Below are positions 15,620 through 23,198 of a stretch of 64,000 nucleotides of DNA, piece by piece. The notes under the pieces are model-generated. The model saw only the letters and a list, made by a program, of their open reading frames with translations. It had not been told where the DNA came from and did not search any database. The stretch comes from Veillonella seminalis. Its GTDB lineage: Bacteria > Bacillota > Negativicutes > Veillonellales > Veillonellaceae. The stretch is from positions 124,001 to 188,000 of the forward strand of contig NZ_RQUZ01000002.1 in assembly GCF_003992065.1 (NCBI RefSeq), given 5' to 3'. A program made the position numbers and the translations under genes. Position 1 is the stretch's first letter; each line of letters starts with the position of its first letter.

Positions 15620-15697
15620 AAAGATATATACAAATAACGGTTAGCACTTTTATTTGTTAGGCCTTGTATGATTGCAGTCATACAAGGCTCTTTTTTT
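15620..15697 (+). ncRNA. Candidate small RNA 2, about 75 nt
   Basis: From the extended -10 promoter to a perfect terminator: an 11-bp stem pairs 15661-15671 with 15678-15688 around TTGCAG, followed by TCTTTTTTT. A first hairpin pairs ACAAATA (15630-15636) with TATTTGT (15651-15657). The layout (extended -10, small hairpin, terminator, opposite to all neighbouring genes) repeats that of small RNA 1. No ORF is contained. Transcription is inferred. Confidence 0.58.
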
Positions 15698-16019
15698 ATT
15701 CTTTCTCACGATCATAAGCTCGCTTCTTTTCTACTGGTCTACTGTAAATTCTTGTAAGTACCGCTTCATGGTGTTGTTGAATCCGTTCCGCTTCCATTCG
15801 CCAATATTGGGCCTCGTTTTCCATTTCATTCCACTGGTAAGCTGCATGTAATCCCACCATGGTGATAATGCCCCAGCCTATATATATTCCCATTGGCATT
15901 TCCTGCACTACTCCGGCATCGGCTCCATCCATAGTGCCAATGAGCAAGGCTATAGATATGGAAAGTATCATGATGCAAGCCGGCTTAATGTTTCGTTCGA
16001 TAAGTTTAATTATTTTCAT
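15696..16019 (-). CDS. Two-helix membrane protein with coiled-coil tail
   Basis: A 107-residue protein. Residues about 13-31 (ACIMILSISIALLIGTM) and 43-62 (MGIYIGWGIITMVGLHAAY) are hydrophobic helices; the rest is a charged coiled coil (NEMENEAQYWRMEAERIQQH). It is part of a local run of small membrane proteins (also 16188-16319 and 17015-17200). Holin, antiholin or superinfection-exclusion roles are all possible; none is shown. Confidence 0.6.
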   Translation of the reverse strand: MKIIKLIERNIKPACIMILSISIALLIGTMDGADAGVVQEMPMGIYIGWGIITMVGLHAAYQWNEMENEAQYWRMEAERIQQHHEAVLTRIYSRPVEKKRAYDREKE

Positions 16020-16030
16020 TTCGGCACTCC

Positions 16031-16198
16031 TTAACCAACATTAAGTTCTTGATTAGTACGATGATTTTGCATAATTCCAATCGCTTCTTTTATGGCCGGT
16101 GTATCTTGGTTAATATTGATATCGTCTAGTGAATTGACTACCGTTCCATTTTTCAACCGGTGTACAATTTTAATTACCTGATTATCATTATTTTTCAT
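16031..16198 (-). CDS. Small phage protein, unknown function
   Basis: A 55-residue protein from ATG 16198 behind GGAGAGAAATA. Sequence MKNNDNQVIKIVHRLKNGTV, then NSLDDININQDTPAIKEAIG. A beta-hairpin-like N-terminus followed by a helix. Codons further upstream in this frame belong to the membrane-protein gene that overlaps it by 11 nt. Not recognised. Confidence 0.55.
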   Translation of the reverse strand: MKNNDNQVIKIVHRLKNGTVVNSLDDININQDTPAIKEAIGIMQNHRTNQELNVG

Positions 16199-16319
16199 TA
16201 TTTCTCTCCTTTTGTTCATGCGAAAATATCTGCCATGCAAATTTATAAGATATATATAAAAGGAAAACAGCAAATATAAGACCTATAATTTCAATGTAAT
16301 AAAGTTCTATCTTTATCAT
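16188..16319 (-). CDS. Small single-pass membrane protein
   Basis: A 43-residue ORF from ATG 16319 with a strong AAAGGAGGT site 11 nt upstream. Residues about 9-30 are hydrophobic (IEIIGLIFAVFLLYISYKF), followed by a charged SHEQKERNNEK tail. Its ribosome binding site overlaps the rightward promoter of the gene at 16375, so the two transcription units compete for the same DNA. Function unknown. Confidence 0.6.
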   Translation of the reverse strand: MIKIELYYIEIIGLIFAVFLLYISYKFAWQIFSHEQKERNNEK

Positions 16320-16342
16320 GTTTAGGTTTTACCTCCTTTCAG

Positions 16343-16351
16343 TGATATAAT
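16343..16351 (+). promoter_or_regulatory. Extended -10 promoter of the gene at 16375
   Basis: TGA then TATAAT (16346-16351), 24 bp upstream of the ATG. The following AAAGGATGTG is the ribosome binding site. The -35 region is poor, so the TGn extension is probably important. Confidence 0.6.
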
Positions 16352-16374
16352 TAAATCAAAAAGGATGTGATTAA

Positions 16375-17058
16375 ATGCCTGAAAAAGACAACTCCAATAG
16401 CAACCCCCATCTTCAACAAAATCCAACCATACGTGATCTCCTTCATGCCTGTGAGCCCGTTATTCAAAACGTACAAACAATAATGGCTAATCCAGCAGTA
16501 CAAGCAGAGATGCAAAGAGCTACGAGAGAAGAATATTATAAAAAAGTTAAAGCCTATGAAGATCAAGCCTTTAATCTTACGAATAAGGAAATTGAAGATC
16601 TCATTTGGTCCATTCATATTGGGAAAAATACTTTTGAAGATTTAAAGCAGGTAATGCCTTCAATTAATTCAGCTACTATCTGTAAATATCTTCTTGATGA
16701 GCCAGAACTACGTTTTAAAAGTGAAGGTTTATTGGGAGGTATGTCTAAATTGGCTTCGCTTAACTCCAAACGCTCTTATTATTTTCAAATGGATAAAATT
16801 CCTACCGGCTTTTATGCTCCTTATGAATTTGACCCCACTGATACTTTTATGTTGACCATTCCAGCCGAAAATATGATTCATCAATTAGAAAAAGAACGTC
16901 ATCTACAAGAGTTAGCTGAAAAAAGCTTAGCTATTGCAGAAGAAAGTTTAAGAGAGAGTAAACAATCAACCAAGTATGCCGAATACGCAATGTATGCAGC
17001 TATCGTAAGTATCATTACCGGTATCCTAATAGCAGCCATACAAGCCTACTTAAATTAA
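16375..17058 (+). CDS. Tail-anchored membrane protein expressed against the phage early operon
   Basis: A 227-residue protein on the opposite strand to its neighbours, with its own promoter. It has a soluble N-terminal domain (LNKEIEDLIWSIHIGKNTF and LLGGMSKLASLNSKRSYYFQ), a coiled coil (HQLEKERHLQELAEKSLAIA) and a C-terminal membrane helix (YAAIVSIITGILIAAIQAYL). Expression from an independent rightward promoter in a prophage suggests a lysogen-expressed (moron) gene, possibly for superinfection exclusion; that is inference. Its last 44 nt overlap the convergent gene 17015-17200. Confidence 0.6.
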   Translation: MPEKDNSNSNPHLQQNPTIRDLLHACEPVIQNVQTIMANPAVQAEMQRATREEYYKKVKAYEDQAFNLTNKEIEDLIWSIHIGKNTFEDLKQVMPSINSATICKYLLDEPELRFKSEGLLGGMSKLASLNSKRSYYFQMDKIPTGFYAPYEFDPTDTFMLTIPAENMIHQLEKERHLQELAEKSLAIAEESLRESKQSTKYAEYAMYAAIVSIITGILIAAIQAYLN

Positions 17059-17200
17059 ATAGAGTAATTAAAATTGCTATTACAATTATTAGAATATTAA
17101 TTCGTGTTATATATCGTGCGTCATGAAGTCGTTCATCAACCGATGTATACTCTTTTTTGAACAACACATTGTACATACGCTTTAAATGTCGTTTAATCAT
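17015..17200 (-). CDS. Small membrane protein
   Basis: A 61-residue protein with a basic N-terminus (MIKRHLKRMYNVLFKKEYTS) and one C-terminal membrane helix (INILIIVIAILITLFNLSRL). It overlaps the upstream gene by 4 nt and the 3' end of the opposing gene by 44 nt. Topology (positive-inside, C-out) is predicted from charge. Function unknown. Confidence 0.55.
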   Translation of the reverse strand: MIKRHLKRMYNVLFKKEYTSVDERLHDARYITRINILIIVIAILITLFNLSRLVWLLLGYR

Positions 17201-17556
17201 CTTAATCTCCTATCATTCCGCTCCTGCTCCTTAATCCCTTGCTTAATCATTTCAGCTAATTTTTCTGCATTTAAGGAGTTCTGCTTTGTGACAGTTTCTA
17301 TTCTTGTTTCTGTATGTATATCATTCTGACGATCAATAAATTGTGCATACATTAATAAGACCTTAGCTTCTTTCTCTATAGCCATATCCCAGGCTTCAAT
17401 AAGCTCTTTTACTGTATAGGCATTGCCAATTTTACTGAGTCCATTTATCAACTCATATTTTTTATTTAGCAAAGCTCTTAGTCTCTCTTGTGATTTATAT
17501 AAATCATACTTATCTTGAGCCGCATCATTTTGTGGCTCTTTTTTAATTGTTGGCAT
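17197..17556 (-). CDS. Coiled-coil phage protein, unknown function
   Basis: A 119-residue charged helical protein. Features are YDLYKSQERLRALLNKKYEL, a central AYTVKELIEAWDMAIEKEAK and a C-terminal KLAEMIKQGIKEQERNDRRL. It starts at ATG 17556 behind AAGGAGACTAA. Coupled by a 4-nt overlap to the membrane-protein gene downstream, so the two could act together. Not recognised. Confidence 0.58.
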   Translation of the reverse strand: MPTIKKEPQNDAAQDKYDLYKSQERLRALLNKKYELINGLSKIGNAYTVKELIEAWDMAIEKEAKVLLMYAQFIDRQNDIHTETRIETVTKQNSLNAEKLAEMIKQGIKEQERNDRRLR

Positions 17557-17590
17557 ATCCTTAGTCTCCTTTTTTTCCTTATTCCCTTAA

Positions 17591-17599
17591 TGCTATAAT
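17591..17599 (+). promoter_or_regulatory. Extended -10 promoter of the beta-solenoid gene
   Basis: TGC then TATAAT (17594-17599), 24 bp before the ATG at 17624, with a strong AAAGGAGGTG ribosome binding site between. Same layout as the promoter of the gene at 16375. Confidence 0.62.
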
Positions 17600-17623
17600 T
17601 TAATCAAGAAAGGAGGTGATGGT

Positions 17624-17917
17624 ATGAATATAAAAAATGTTAACAAAACTGTATTATCTATGAATTCTGAAGAATTAATTATTCATGGGATTCAAGAAAA
17701 TGATGTAATACTAAACAACGGTTCTGTTCTTAACCTTCATGGAATCTTAGTAGGTAATCTTCATATTTCAGAAAATTCAAGTGCTAACATACATGGGATT
17801 TTAAAAGGTAATATTTTGGGCACAGGATCTGTTAAAGTATTTGGTATAATTAATGGGTATATTTCTAATACTTTAACTGCTGAAATTAGTGATGGTGCCA
17901 TTATTAACAATTCGTAA
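17624..17917 (+). CDS. Small beta-solenoid (bactofilin-like) protein
   Basis: A 97-residue protein composed of repeated short strands: SEELIIHGIQENDVILNNGS, LNLHGILVGNLHISENSS, ANIHGILKGNILGTGS and VKVFGIINGYISNT. The repeated (L/I)HGI(L)xGN motif with strand-turn periodicity is typical of right-handed beta-helices such as bactofilins or polymer-forming cytoskeletal proteins, though full bactofilins are longer. No hydrophobic anchor. It has its own rightward promoter in the lysogeny-proximal part of the prophage, suggesting expression in the lysogen. Role unknown. Confidence 0.55.
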   Translation: MNIKNVNKTVLSMNSEELIIHGIQENDVILNNGSVLNLHGILVGNLHISENSSANIHGILKGNILGTGSVKVFGIINGYISNTLTAEISDGAIINNS

Positions 17918-18091
17918 TTTCTTCTTGTTTAGAGTCTTGCATTTGCAAGCCTCTTTTTCTTTTAAATTAATATATAAGTCAAGCAGTTTTGGTATTGTGA
18001 CATCTATTTCTTGTTCTATATTTTCTGACTTTTTATACCATTCTAATTTTTTTAAAATAAGTTCCTTTAAGCTTTCTTTAATTTCTCTCAT
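17873..18091 (-). CDS. Small helical phage protein
   Basis: A 72-residue protein from ATG 18091 (AAAGGAATAAGCAGC upstream). It is a long helix (MREIKESLKELILKKLEWYK) and a basic C-terminus (KCKTLNKKKLRIVNNGTITN). Its 3' end overlaps the convergent solenoid gene by 45 nt, so strong transcription of one may interfere with the other. Not recognised. Confidence 0.5.
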   Translation of the reverse strand: MREIKESLKELILKKLEWYKKSENIEQEIDVTIPKLLDLYINLKEKEACKCKTLNKKKLRIVNNGTITNFSS

Positions 18092-18105
18092 GCTGCTTAT
18101 TCCTT

Positions 18106-18342
18106 TCATGGCAATTTATTCATAAGTAGTTGTTTCCTAAATGATTCTAAGTAGTCTGAATCTCCTAAAAGGCATTCAATATCTTCTCTACTTATAATCC
18201 CTTTTGACTCTAATAACTCTAAAAGTATCTTTGATGTTAATGCTCCACATACTGCAATATTCGTAATATTTTCTAATAAGATATTTACATCCATATTTTC
18301 AAGAGCCTCTTCTATAGATGGCTCTTTTTTATTTGGTGGCAT
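18106..18342 (-). CDS. Small acidic phage protein
   Basis: A 78-residue acidic helical protein (SIEEALENMDVNILLENITN, then LLESKGIISREDIECLLGDS). It overlaps the Cro-like gene by 14 nt and so is the second gene of the leftward early operon. Such small genes next to cro often modulate the lytic switch, but there is no direct evidence here. Confidence 0.55.
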   Translation of the reverse strand: MPPNKKEPSIEEALENMDVNILLENITNIAVCGALTSKILLELLESKGIISREDIECLLGDSDYLESFRKQLLMNKLP

Positions 18343-18595
18343 GGCTCATCCCTCCCTTCAATCCATTGGCTTTCTTTCTTAACAAACGAATAAACTCGTT
18401 TTTCTTGCCAAAAAAAATAGAGTTAGGAGGAACTCCGTAAATATTCGGAATCTTTTCAATCATTTCATATGGCATTTTTGTATTATCATTTTCCCATTTT
18501 GCAATAGTCTGATAATGCACACCAAATAAGGCCCCTGCTTCTTGTTGATTATATCCTGCATTTACTCTAGCCGCTTCAAGTGTCATTTCTTCCAT
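18329..18595 (-). CDS. Cro-like XRE-family regulator
   Basis: An 88-residue HTH protein from ATG 18595, behind a strong AAAGGAGGTG site; the frame is open 18 codons further upstream, but the ribosome binding site decides the start. The helix-turn-helix is AGYNQQEAGALFGVHYQTIA KWEN (residues about 12-35). It is the first gene of the leftward early operon and faces the repressor gene across the operator region. A copy of the operator lies inside its own 3' coding sequence (18385-18400), which could let a repressor form a loop. Confidence 0.8.
   Translation of the reverse strand: MEEMTLEAARVNAGYNQQEAGALFGVHYQTIAKWENDNTKMPYEMIEKIPNIYGVPPNSIFFGKKNEFIRLLRKKANGLKGGMSHATK
18385..18400. promoter_or_regulatory. 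Operator copy inside the cro-like gene
   Basis: AACGAATAAACTCGTT is the exact reverse complement of the operator at 18627-18642. A 16-bp exact repeat 240 bp away within coding sequence is unlikely by chance. Both have the AACGA-N6-TCGTT symmetry. It may bind the same repressor. Confidence 0.6.
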
Positions 18596-18626
18596 TGAGT
18601 TCACCTCCTTTGTTACCTCAACTATA

Positions 18627-18725
18627 AACGAGTTTATTCGTTTTGTCAATGTTTTTAAAATTATTTATACGATTTTTTTCGTTTTTATATATCTTTTCGT
18701 CTTGTTTTTAACGTTTTTATTCGTT
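18627..18725. promoter_or_regulatory. Lysogeny control region with three repressor operators
   Basis: Three sites of the form (A)ACGA-N6-TCGT(T): 18627-18642 (AACGAGTTTATTCGTT), 18669-18682 (ACGA, six T, TCGT) and 18710-18725 (AACGTTTTTATTCGTT, one arm imperfect). The last one overlaps the TATAAT (18725-18730) of the rightward repressor promoter, and the first lies between the cro-like start and its likely promoter. Three spaced sites between divergent regulators is the classic lambdoid switch layout. Confidence 0.72.
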
Positions 18726-18756
18726 ATAATGTAGGCATAGAAAGGAGTTAAATATT

Positions 18757-19239
18757 ATGCCGAGAAATAGTTTAAGTGATTTTGAAAAAAAGCTTAGAAA
18801 GCAAATTTCAGAGAATCTAAAAAGATATAGTTCTAATATGACACAAAACGAATTATCCAAATTAACTGGTATTCCTACCTCTACTATTTCAGGATATTTT
18901 GCAATGCGATCAACTCCAAGTGCTGGCAATATTCAGAAATTAGCTGATGCATTAAATTGTTCTAAATCTGACTTAGACCCACGTTTTGCGACTACAACCT
19001 TAAATAATATGAACTCAGGTTTCACCAAAAAAGATGAACGCGATATACAAAAACGACTTCAAGCAATTCTTGATGAATTAGATGATAAAGCAGCCTTAAA
19101 TTTTTACAACGGTGATGAAGCGATGGATGAGGAAACAAAGGAATTAATGCGATTCTCTATAGAAGCGTCCATCCGACTTGCCAAAAGTAGAGCCAAAAAG
19201 AATTTTACGCCTAATAAGTACCGGGATAAAAAGGATTGA
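18757..19239 (+). CDS. Prophage repressor, XRE family (CI-like)
   Basis: A 160-residue protein with an N-terminal HTH (NMTQNELSKLTGIPTSTISG YF, residues about 28-49) and KLADALNCSKSDLDPRF, typical of XRE repressors. The rest is acidic and helical (EDRDIQKRLQAILDELDD, MDEETKELMRFSIEASIRLA). It has no LexA-type protease domain; induction would instead go through the ImmA-like protease encoded directly downstream. Start ATG 18757 follows AAAGGAG. It should bind the operators at 18627-18725. Confidence 0.85.
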   Translation: MPRNSLSDFEKKLRKQISENLKRYSSNMTQNELSKLTGIPTSTISGYFAMRSTPSAGNIQKLADALNCSKSDLDPRFATTTLNNMNSGFTKKDERDIQKRLQAILDELDDKAALNFYNGDEAMDEETKELMRFSIEASIRLAKSRAKKNFTPNKYRDKKD

Positions 19240-19671
19240 TTGCCATTGAATATTAAATGCACTGTTGAAAAACTAATAAAAAAGCACAATACTAATGACC
19301 CCTTTGAAATTTGTAAGGCATTAGATATTGTGGTTAGAGTTGAAAACTTAGGCAATATTTTTGGCTACTGTGACACACATTTTAGGATGCGATCAATACA
19401 TATCAATGAAAATGTACCGGAACACTTGCAAGCATTTGTTTGTGCTCATGAGTTAGGGCACACTTTATTACATAAGAATGTAAATACACCTTTTCTTAGT
19501 AAGAATACTCTCTTTTCTATTGATAAGATAGAGCGACAGGCTAATACATTTGCCGTTGAATTGCTCTTACCAGACAGTCTTTTAAGAGAATATGAGGACA
19601 TTAATTTTTACGGCCTTGCTCAATGTGCGGGTATTCCTAAAGGTCTAGAAATGTTAAAAGAGGTCAATTAG
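19240..19671 (+). CDS. ImmA/IrrE-type metallopeptidase
   Basis: A 143-residue protein with the zinc-peptidase motif HELGH (in FVCAHELGHTLLHKNVN) and the third-ligand helix ERQANTFAVELLLP. ImmA/IrrE proteases cleave a cognate XRE repressor during prophage or ICE induction. It begins at TTG directly after the repressor stop (AAGGA upstream), so the pair is translationally coupled, matching the ImmR-ImmA layout. Confidence 0.88.
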   Translation: MPLNIKCTVEKLIKKHNTNDPFEICKALDIVVRVENLGNIFGYCDTHFRMRSIHINENVPEHLQAFVCAHELGHTLLHKNVNTPFLSKNTLFSIDKIERQANTFAVELLLPDSLLREYEDINFYGLAQCAGIPKGLEMLKEVN

Positions 19672-19673
19672 AT

Positions 19674-20603
19674 ATGGGCTTTATACAATATGTATTTAAA
19701 GGGAACTATATTAAAACAAATAAAAACAGAACTATTAAGTTTACGGCCAATTCAGACATAGAAGCATACGAAAAAATTGATTTTAAAAAAGATGGTTTTG
19801 AATCACTAAATTTAGTTGAACGTTATTATTTGCCAGCTACCGAAAATCAACTAGAGTATGCCAAGAAGTTGAATATCCAACTTCCTTTAAATGCAACTTT
19901 TATGGATGCAACATACGCAATTAGTAAAAAAGTTGATAATGAACGTGCTCCCGGCTCAGACTTGCTTGATTTCATAAAAGGTCGAGGGTTAGCCTATACT
20001 GATTTCTTTGGCAAGAAAGCTTGTTATAAATATGTTTTTCTTTCCTTAAAAGATTTAGACAAAATTGCATTTTTTATATTTTCTGTCTATCGTTTTTACT
20101 CAAATGATAGACAAGGTAATCTAGATAAATCTCCATACAAAGATATCATCTATGATATTGCAAAAAGAGTATACAATCACCCAACAGCGTTTAAATCTTT
20201 ATTAAACAATTATACTGGTAGTGACCTACGTTTTTTCGGAACATTAAAAGGATATCATGATGAATCTTATTATGGTGGTAGCAAATCAACTACTATATTT
20301 AAACTAGTTTCTGCTGAGTTAATCAATGTTGGTTTACTCTCAAAAAACTCTTTGTCCGCAAGGCAGAGCTTAAAAAATAAGCAGCAAAATCCTCACACCC
20401 AAAATTCAATTCAGAATGATGTTCCAATAAAAACTAGTGAAAACAATAATATGTTCCAAAAATTTGATGTTTTTATAGAAAAAGAAAACCAAAGAATTCT
20501 ACAAATAGAAAAAGAACATCCTAACCGAAAAAAAATTAACAGTGTTCTTTGGCCAATTGTTATTATCTTAATCATATTAGCTTTATATTTATGGTTATTT
20601 TAA
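19674..20603 (+). CDS. C-terminally anchored prophage protein, unknown function
   Basis: A 309-residue protein 2 nt after the ImmA-like gene. It has an N-terminal domain including ATENQLEYAKKLNIQLPLNA, a motif seen in several small helical modules; a globular middle (FGKKACYKYVFLSLKDLDKI); a polar, Gln/Asn-rich linker; and a C-terminal membrane helix (VLWPIVIILIILALYLWLF). The repressor-protease-membrane protein order suggests lysogenic expression and possibly immunity against related phages; that is inference. Confidence 0.6.
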   Translation: MGFIQYVFKGNYIKTNKNRTIKFTANSDIEAYEKIDFKKDGFESLNLVERYYLPATENQLEYAKKLNIQLPLNATFMDATYAISKKVDNERAPGSDLLDFIKGRGLAYTDFFGKKACYKYVFLSLKDLDKIAFFIFSVYRFYSNDRQGNLDKSPYKDIIYDIAKRVYNHPTAFKSLLNNYTGSDLRFFGTLKGYHDESYYGGSKSTTIFKLVSAELINVGLLSKNSLSARQSLKNKQQNPHTQNSIQNDVPIKTSENNNMFQKFDVFIEKENQRILQIEKEHPNRKKINSVLWPIVIILIILALYLWLF

Positions 20604-20741
20604 AATAAAAAATCCCCCGACTGCTCCAACAGCCGAGGGAAAATTGAATAGAATACCTGAAGTAGGTATACACTCAATCCGCAAATTGATTATACCACGC
20701 TTCAGGTTAGCTTTGCTATACCCAAAGGAGCGTGTTTTTTT

Positions 20742-22178
20742 ATGCCTAAAGTAAAAGTAGGTATTTATATCCGGGTATCTACACAAGAGCAAGCCACCGA
20801 AGGCTACTCTATCGATGCCCAAACCGATAGATTAACCAATTATTGTAAATCTAGAGACTGGTCTATTTACAATACCTATATTGATGGTGGATTTAGCGGA
20901 TCCAATACTAACCGTCCAGCCCTTCACCAGCTCATGCAAGATATAAAAGATAAAAAGCTTAATTGTGTTTTAGTGTATAAGTTGGATCGTCTATCACGCA
21001 GCCAAAAAGATACACTCTATCTGATTGAGGATGTCTTTTTAAAAAATAAAATAGACTTTGTATCACTTAATGAAAACTTTGATACTTCTTCACCTTTCGG
21101 CCGGGCCATGATAGGTATCCTTTCTGTATTTGCTCAACTTGAACGAGAACAAATAAAAGAACGTTCTCTTATGGGACGTATCGAACGTGCCAAAAATGGT
21201 CTGTGGCATGGTGGTGGCTTTGAGCCTTTTGGATATAATTACATAAACGGTCAATTAATAGTTAACGAATATGAAGCTAATATTGTTCAGGAAGCTTTTG
21301 AACTATTTTTACAAAAACTTCCCATCCATAGGATTAATCGCATTATTTCTGAAAAATATGGTAAAGATTTTCATGAGACCGTATTACGCAGCATATTAAG
21401 TACAAGATTATATACCGGCAAAATTTCTTATCTTGGTGGCATATATGATGGCCAACATCAAGCCATTATAAGCGAAGATACGTTTAAGGCTGCTGAAATG
21501 CTATTGGCGTACAGAAAGAAAAAATTTAGCAATAGCAATCCATTTAAAGCAACCAAATTACTAGGCGGAATATTGTATTGTGCCCACTGTGGAGCACGCT
21601 ACTTGGCCAAAGGTAATTATAGTGGACATGGTGATAAAAAAGTTTATCGGCCATACTATACTTGCTATTCACGAGCAAAAAGTACCAAGAAATATATTGT
21701 AGATCCCAACTGTAAAAATCCATCATACGCTGTTGTTGTATTAGACGAAATCATTATAAATGAAATCAGAAAGCTATTTATTGACAAAGAGTATCTATAT
21801 TCTGCCAAAAATGCAACCGCAACTTCTAATACTGTTAATAAGCAAAAATCGATTTTAAAACAAATAGATTCTATACAGTCTCAAATAAGCCGACTGCTAG
21901 ACCTGTATCAAATTGATGGTATCTCTATTGATGATATCCAAGACCGCATCAAGAAGTTGCAACATGAAAAAGACGTTTTAGAAGAAACCCTTTCCAATTT
22001 AAAAACTAGCCAAAAGAAAAAGCTAACTACCAATGAAGTATTATCAATGGAAGCTAGCTTTAATGAAATCATGGAAAATGGAACTGACATGGAAAAACAA
22101 ACTATTGTCCGTACGTTAATTGACAAAATCATAGTACATGAAGAGCTGAACAGCTTTGAAATTATTTGGAATTTTTAA
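20742..22178 (+). CDS. int: Large serine integrase of the prophage
   Basis: A 478-residue large serine recombinase. The catalytic domain begins KVGIYIRVSTQEQATEGYSI with the nucleophile Ser in IRVST, followed by GFSGSNTNRPALHQLM, KLDRLSRSQKDT and GILSVFAQLEREQIKERSLM. A recombinase domain with GGILYCAHCGARYLAKG (zinc ribbon), a coiled coil (LKQIDSIQSQISRLLDLYQI) and the LIDKIIVHEELNSFEIIW tail follow. It is the last gene of the prophage, a few tens of bases from the attachment junction. It would insert and, with a directionality factor, excise the phage. Confidence 0.93.
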   Translation: MPKVKVGIYIRVSTQEQATEGYSIDAQTDRLTNYCKSRDWSIYNTYIDGGFSGSNTNRPALHQLMQDIKDKKLNCVLVYKLDRLSRSQKDTLYLIEDVFLKNKIDFVSLNENFDTSSPFGRAMIGILSVFAQLEREQIKERSLMGRIERAKNGLWHGGGFEPFGYNYINGQLIVNEYEANIVQEAFELFLQKLPIHRINRIISEKYGKDFHETVLRSILSTRLYTGKISYLGGIYDGQHQAIISEDTFKAAEMLLAYRKKKFSNSNPFKATKLLGGILYCAHCGARYLAKGNYSGHGDKKVYRPYYTCYSRAKSTKKYIVDPNCKNPSYAVVVLDEIIINEIRKLFIDKEYLYSAKNATATSNTVNKQKSILKQIDSIQSQISRLLDLYQIDGISIDDIQDRIKKLQHEKDVLEETLSNLKTSQKKKLTTNEVLSMEASFNEIMENGTDMEKQTIVRTLIDKIIVHEELNSFEIIWNF

Positions 22179-22430
22179 TCTATAACTCTGACAAGTTTTG
22201 AAATCACTTCCACGTGTACAGGTCATGGAAAATCCCCCTTTCCTCCCAAAAGGGCTGTGGCTGGTTAGTAGTTGCTTTTTATGATAGTAAGGGGCGGCAG
22301 CACTTTAGGCTGTCGCTCCTTGACTGCCTAACTGCAAAACCGGGCGGGGCTGTCAACGGCGGGCGAAGCCCGTTCATCTTGACCGTTGACTGGCTCGGCC
22401 AGGTTTGCTATTTATCCGGCAAACTTGAAT
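22179..22430. other. Prophage right junction and GC-rich spacer with an interrupted 5' gene end
   Basis: Composition changes sharply from AT-rich phage to GC-rich DNA at about 22200. On the minus strand a GGGAGGAAAGGGGG ribosome binding site precedes ATG 22226 and a short reading frame (MTCTRGSDFKTCQSYR) that runs straight into the integrase gene. This looks like the 5' end of a host gene cut by the phage at its attachment site. The rest has a GC-rich hairpin (GGCGGGCGAAGCCCG near 22359-22373) and no convincing gene. The matching left junction is outside the window. Confidence 0.4.
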
Positions 22431-23198
22431 TTATTTTAAGCTATCACGTTTTACCTTTTTAAGCCTTACTATCATTACCATAGGAATTTCTTTGTTGTTT
22501 TTGAAACATTCTTCATAAAATCCATCAATGACAAATCCAGCTCTAAAACAAAGGTTAAAAATATCTTGTATGGAACGATGATAATAAATCTGCTCCTCCG
22601 GTTGCCCTTCAATCGCTATACCATAGTAACTGTGCGGTGTCATATATTTTTCAGTCAACGTGATAAAACAAGGGTGTTGCGTTGCAAAGACAAAAATTCC
22701 GCTTTCCTCCAACAGTTCATAAACAGCCATAAGAAGTGGTTCAATATCCGTAATATCCATAATTGCCATATTAGAAACTGCTTTCGTAAAGGCTCGATTT
22801 CTTTTTAATTCTAATATACTTTCTCTATTGGTCGCATCCGCTACACAAAATTCAATTTGTTTTGCATATTGTGATTGCCGTCTTTTAGCCAATTCTATCA
22901 TTTTTTTGCTGTAATCAAAAGCGACAATCGAAGCGCCTCTTTGTGCAAGATACGAAGAATAATTTCCATTGCCACACGCAATATCCAAAATGTAATCCGC
23001 AGGATTAGGAGATAGAAGTTCCGTTACTTTGGGACGCACTACCTCTCTGTGAAATTCATTAGATTTGTCACCCATTGCATTATCCCAAAATTGTGCGTTT
23101 TTCTCCCAGATTTTTTTACTTTCCTCTGTTCCCATGTTCTCTCCCACTCCCAAAATTTGCCTTTTTGCTTCCATTAAATCTTCCTTACTATATTCCAT
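22431..23198 (-). CDS. Class I SAM-dependent methyltransferase
   Basis: A 255-residue protein with motif I DYILDIACGNGNYSSYLAQR, motif II VAFDYSKKMIELAKRR, the ADATN segment and a post-I KAVSNMAIMDITDIEPLL. These are class I methyltransferase features of the small-molecule (UbiE/ycgJ-like) kind. The substrate cannot be read from the sequence. Similar genes accompany resistance modules in conjugative elements of gut Clostridia. It is leftward and separate from the downstream HTH gene by about 210 bp. It does not have the rRNA-dimethylase signature of Erm. Confidence 0.8.
   Translation of the reverse strand: MEYSKEDLMEAKRQILGVGENMGTEESKKIWEKNAQFWDNAMGDKSNEFHREVVRPKVTELLSPNPADYILDIACGNGNYSSYLAQRGASIVAFDYSKKMIELAKRRQSQYAKQIEFCVADATNRESILELKRNRAFTKAVSNMAIMDITDIEPLLMAVYELLEESGIFVFATQHPCFITLTEKYMTPHSYYGIAIEGQPEEQIYYHRSIQDIFNLCFRAGFVIDGFYEECFKNNKEIPMVMIVRLKKVKRDSLK

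Noticed and set aside
20610-20645. GC-rich imperfect hairpin before the prophage integrase, considered as the terminator of the lysogeny operon
   Set aside because: The T-run lies on the minus-strand side, so it does not clearly terminate the plus-strand genes; left unassigned.
22214-22462. Plus-strand ORF of 82 codons in the GC-rich spacer
   Set aside because: No ribosome binding site; composition reflects a GC-rich non-coding region and it runs into the opposing methyltransferase gene.
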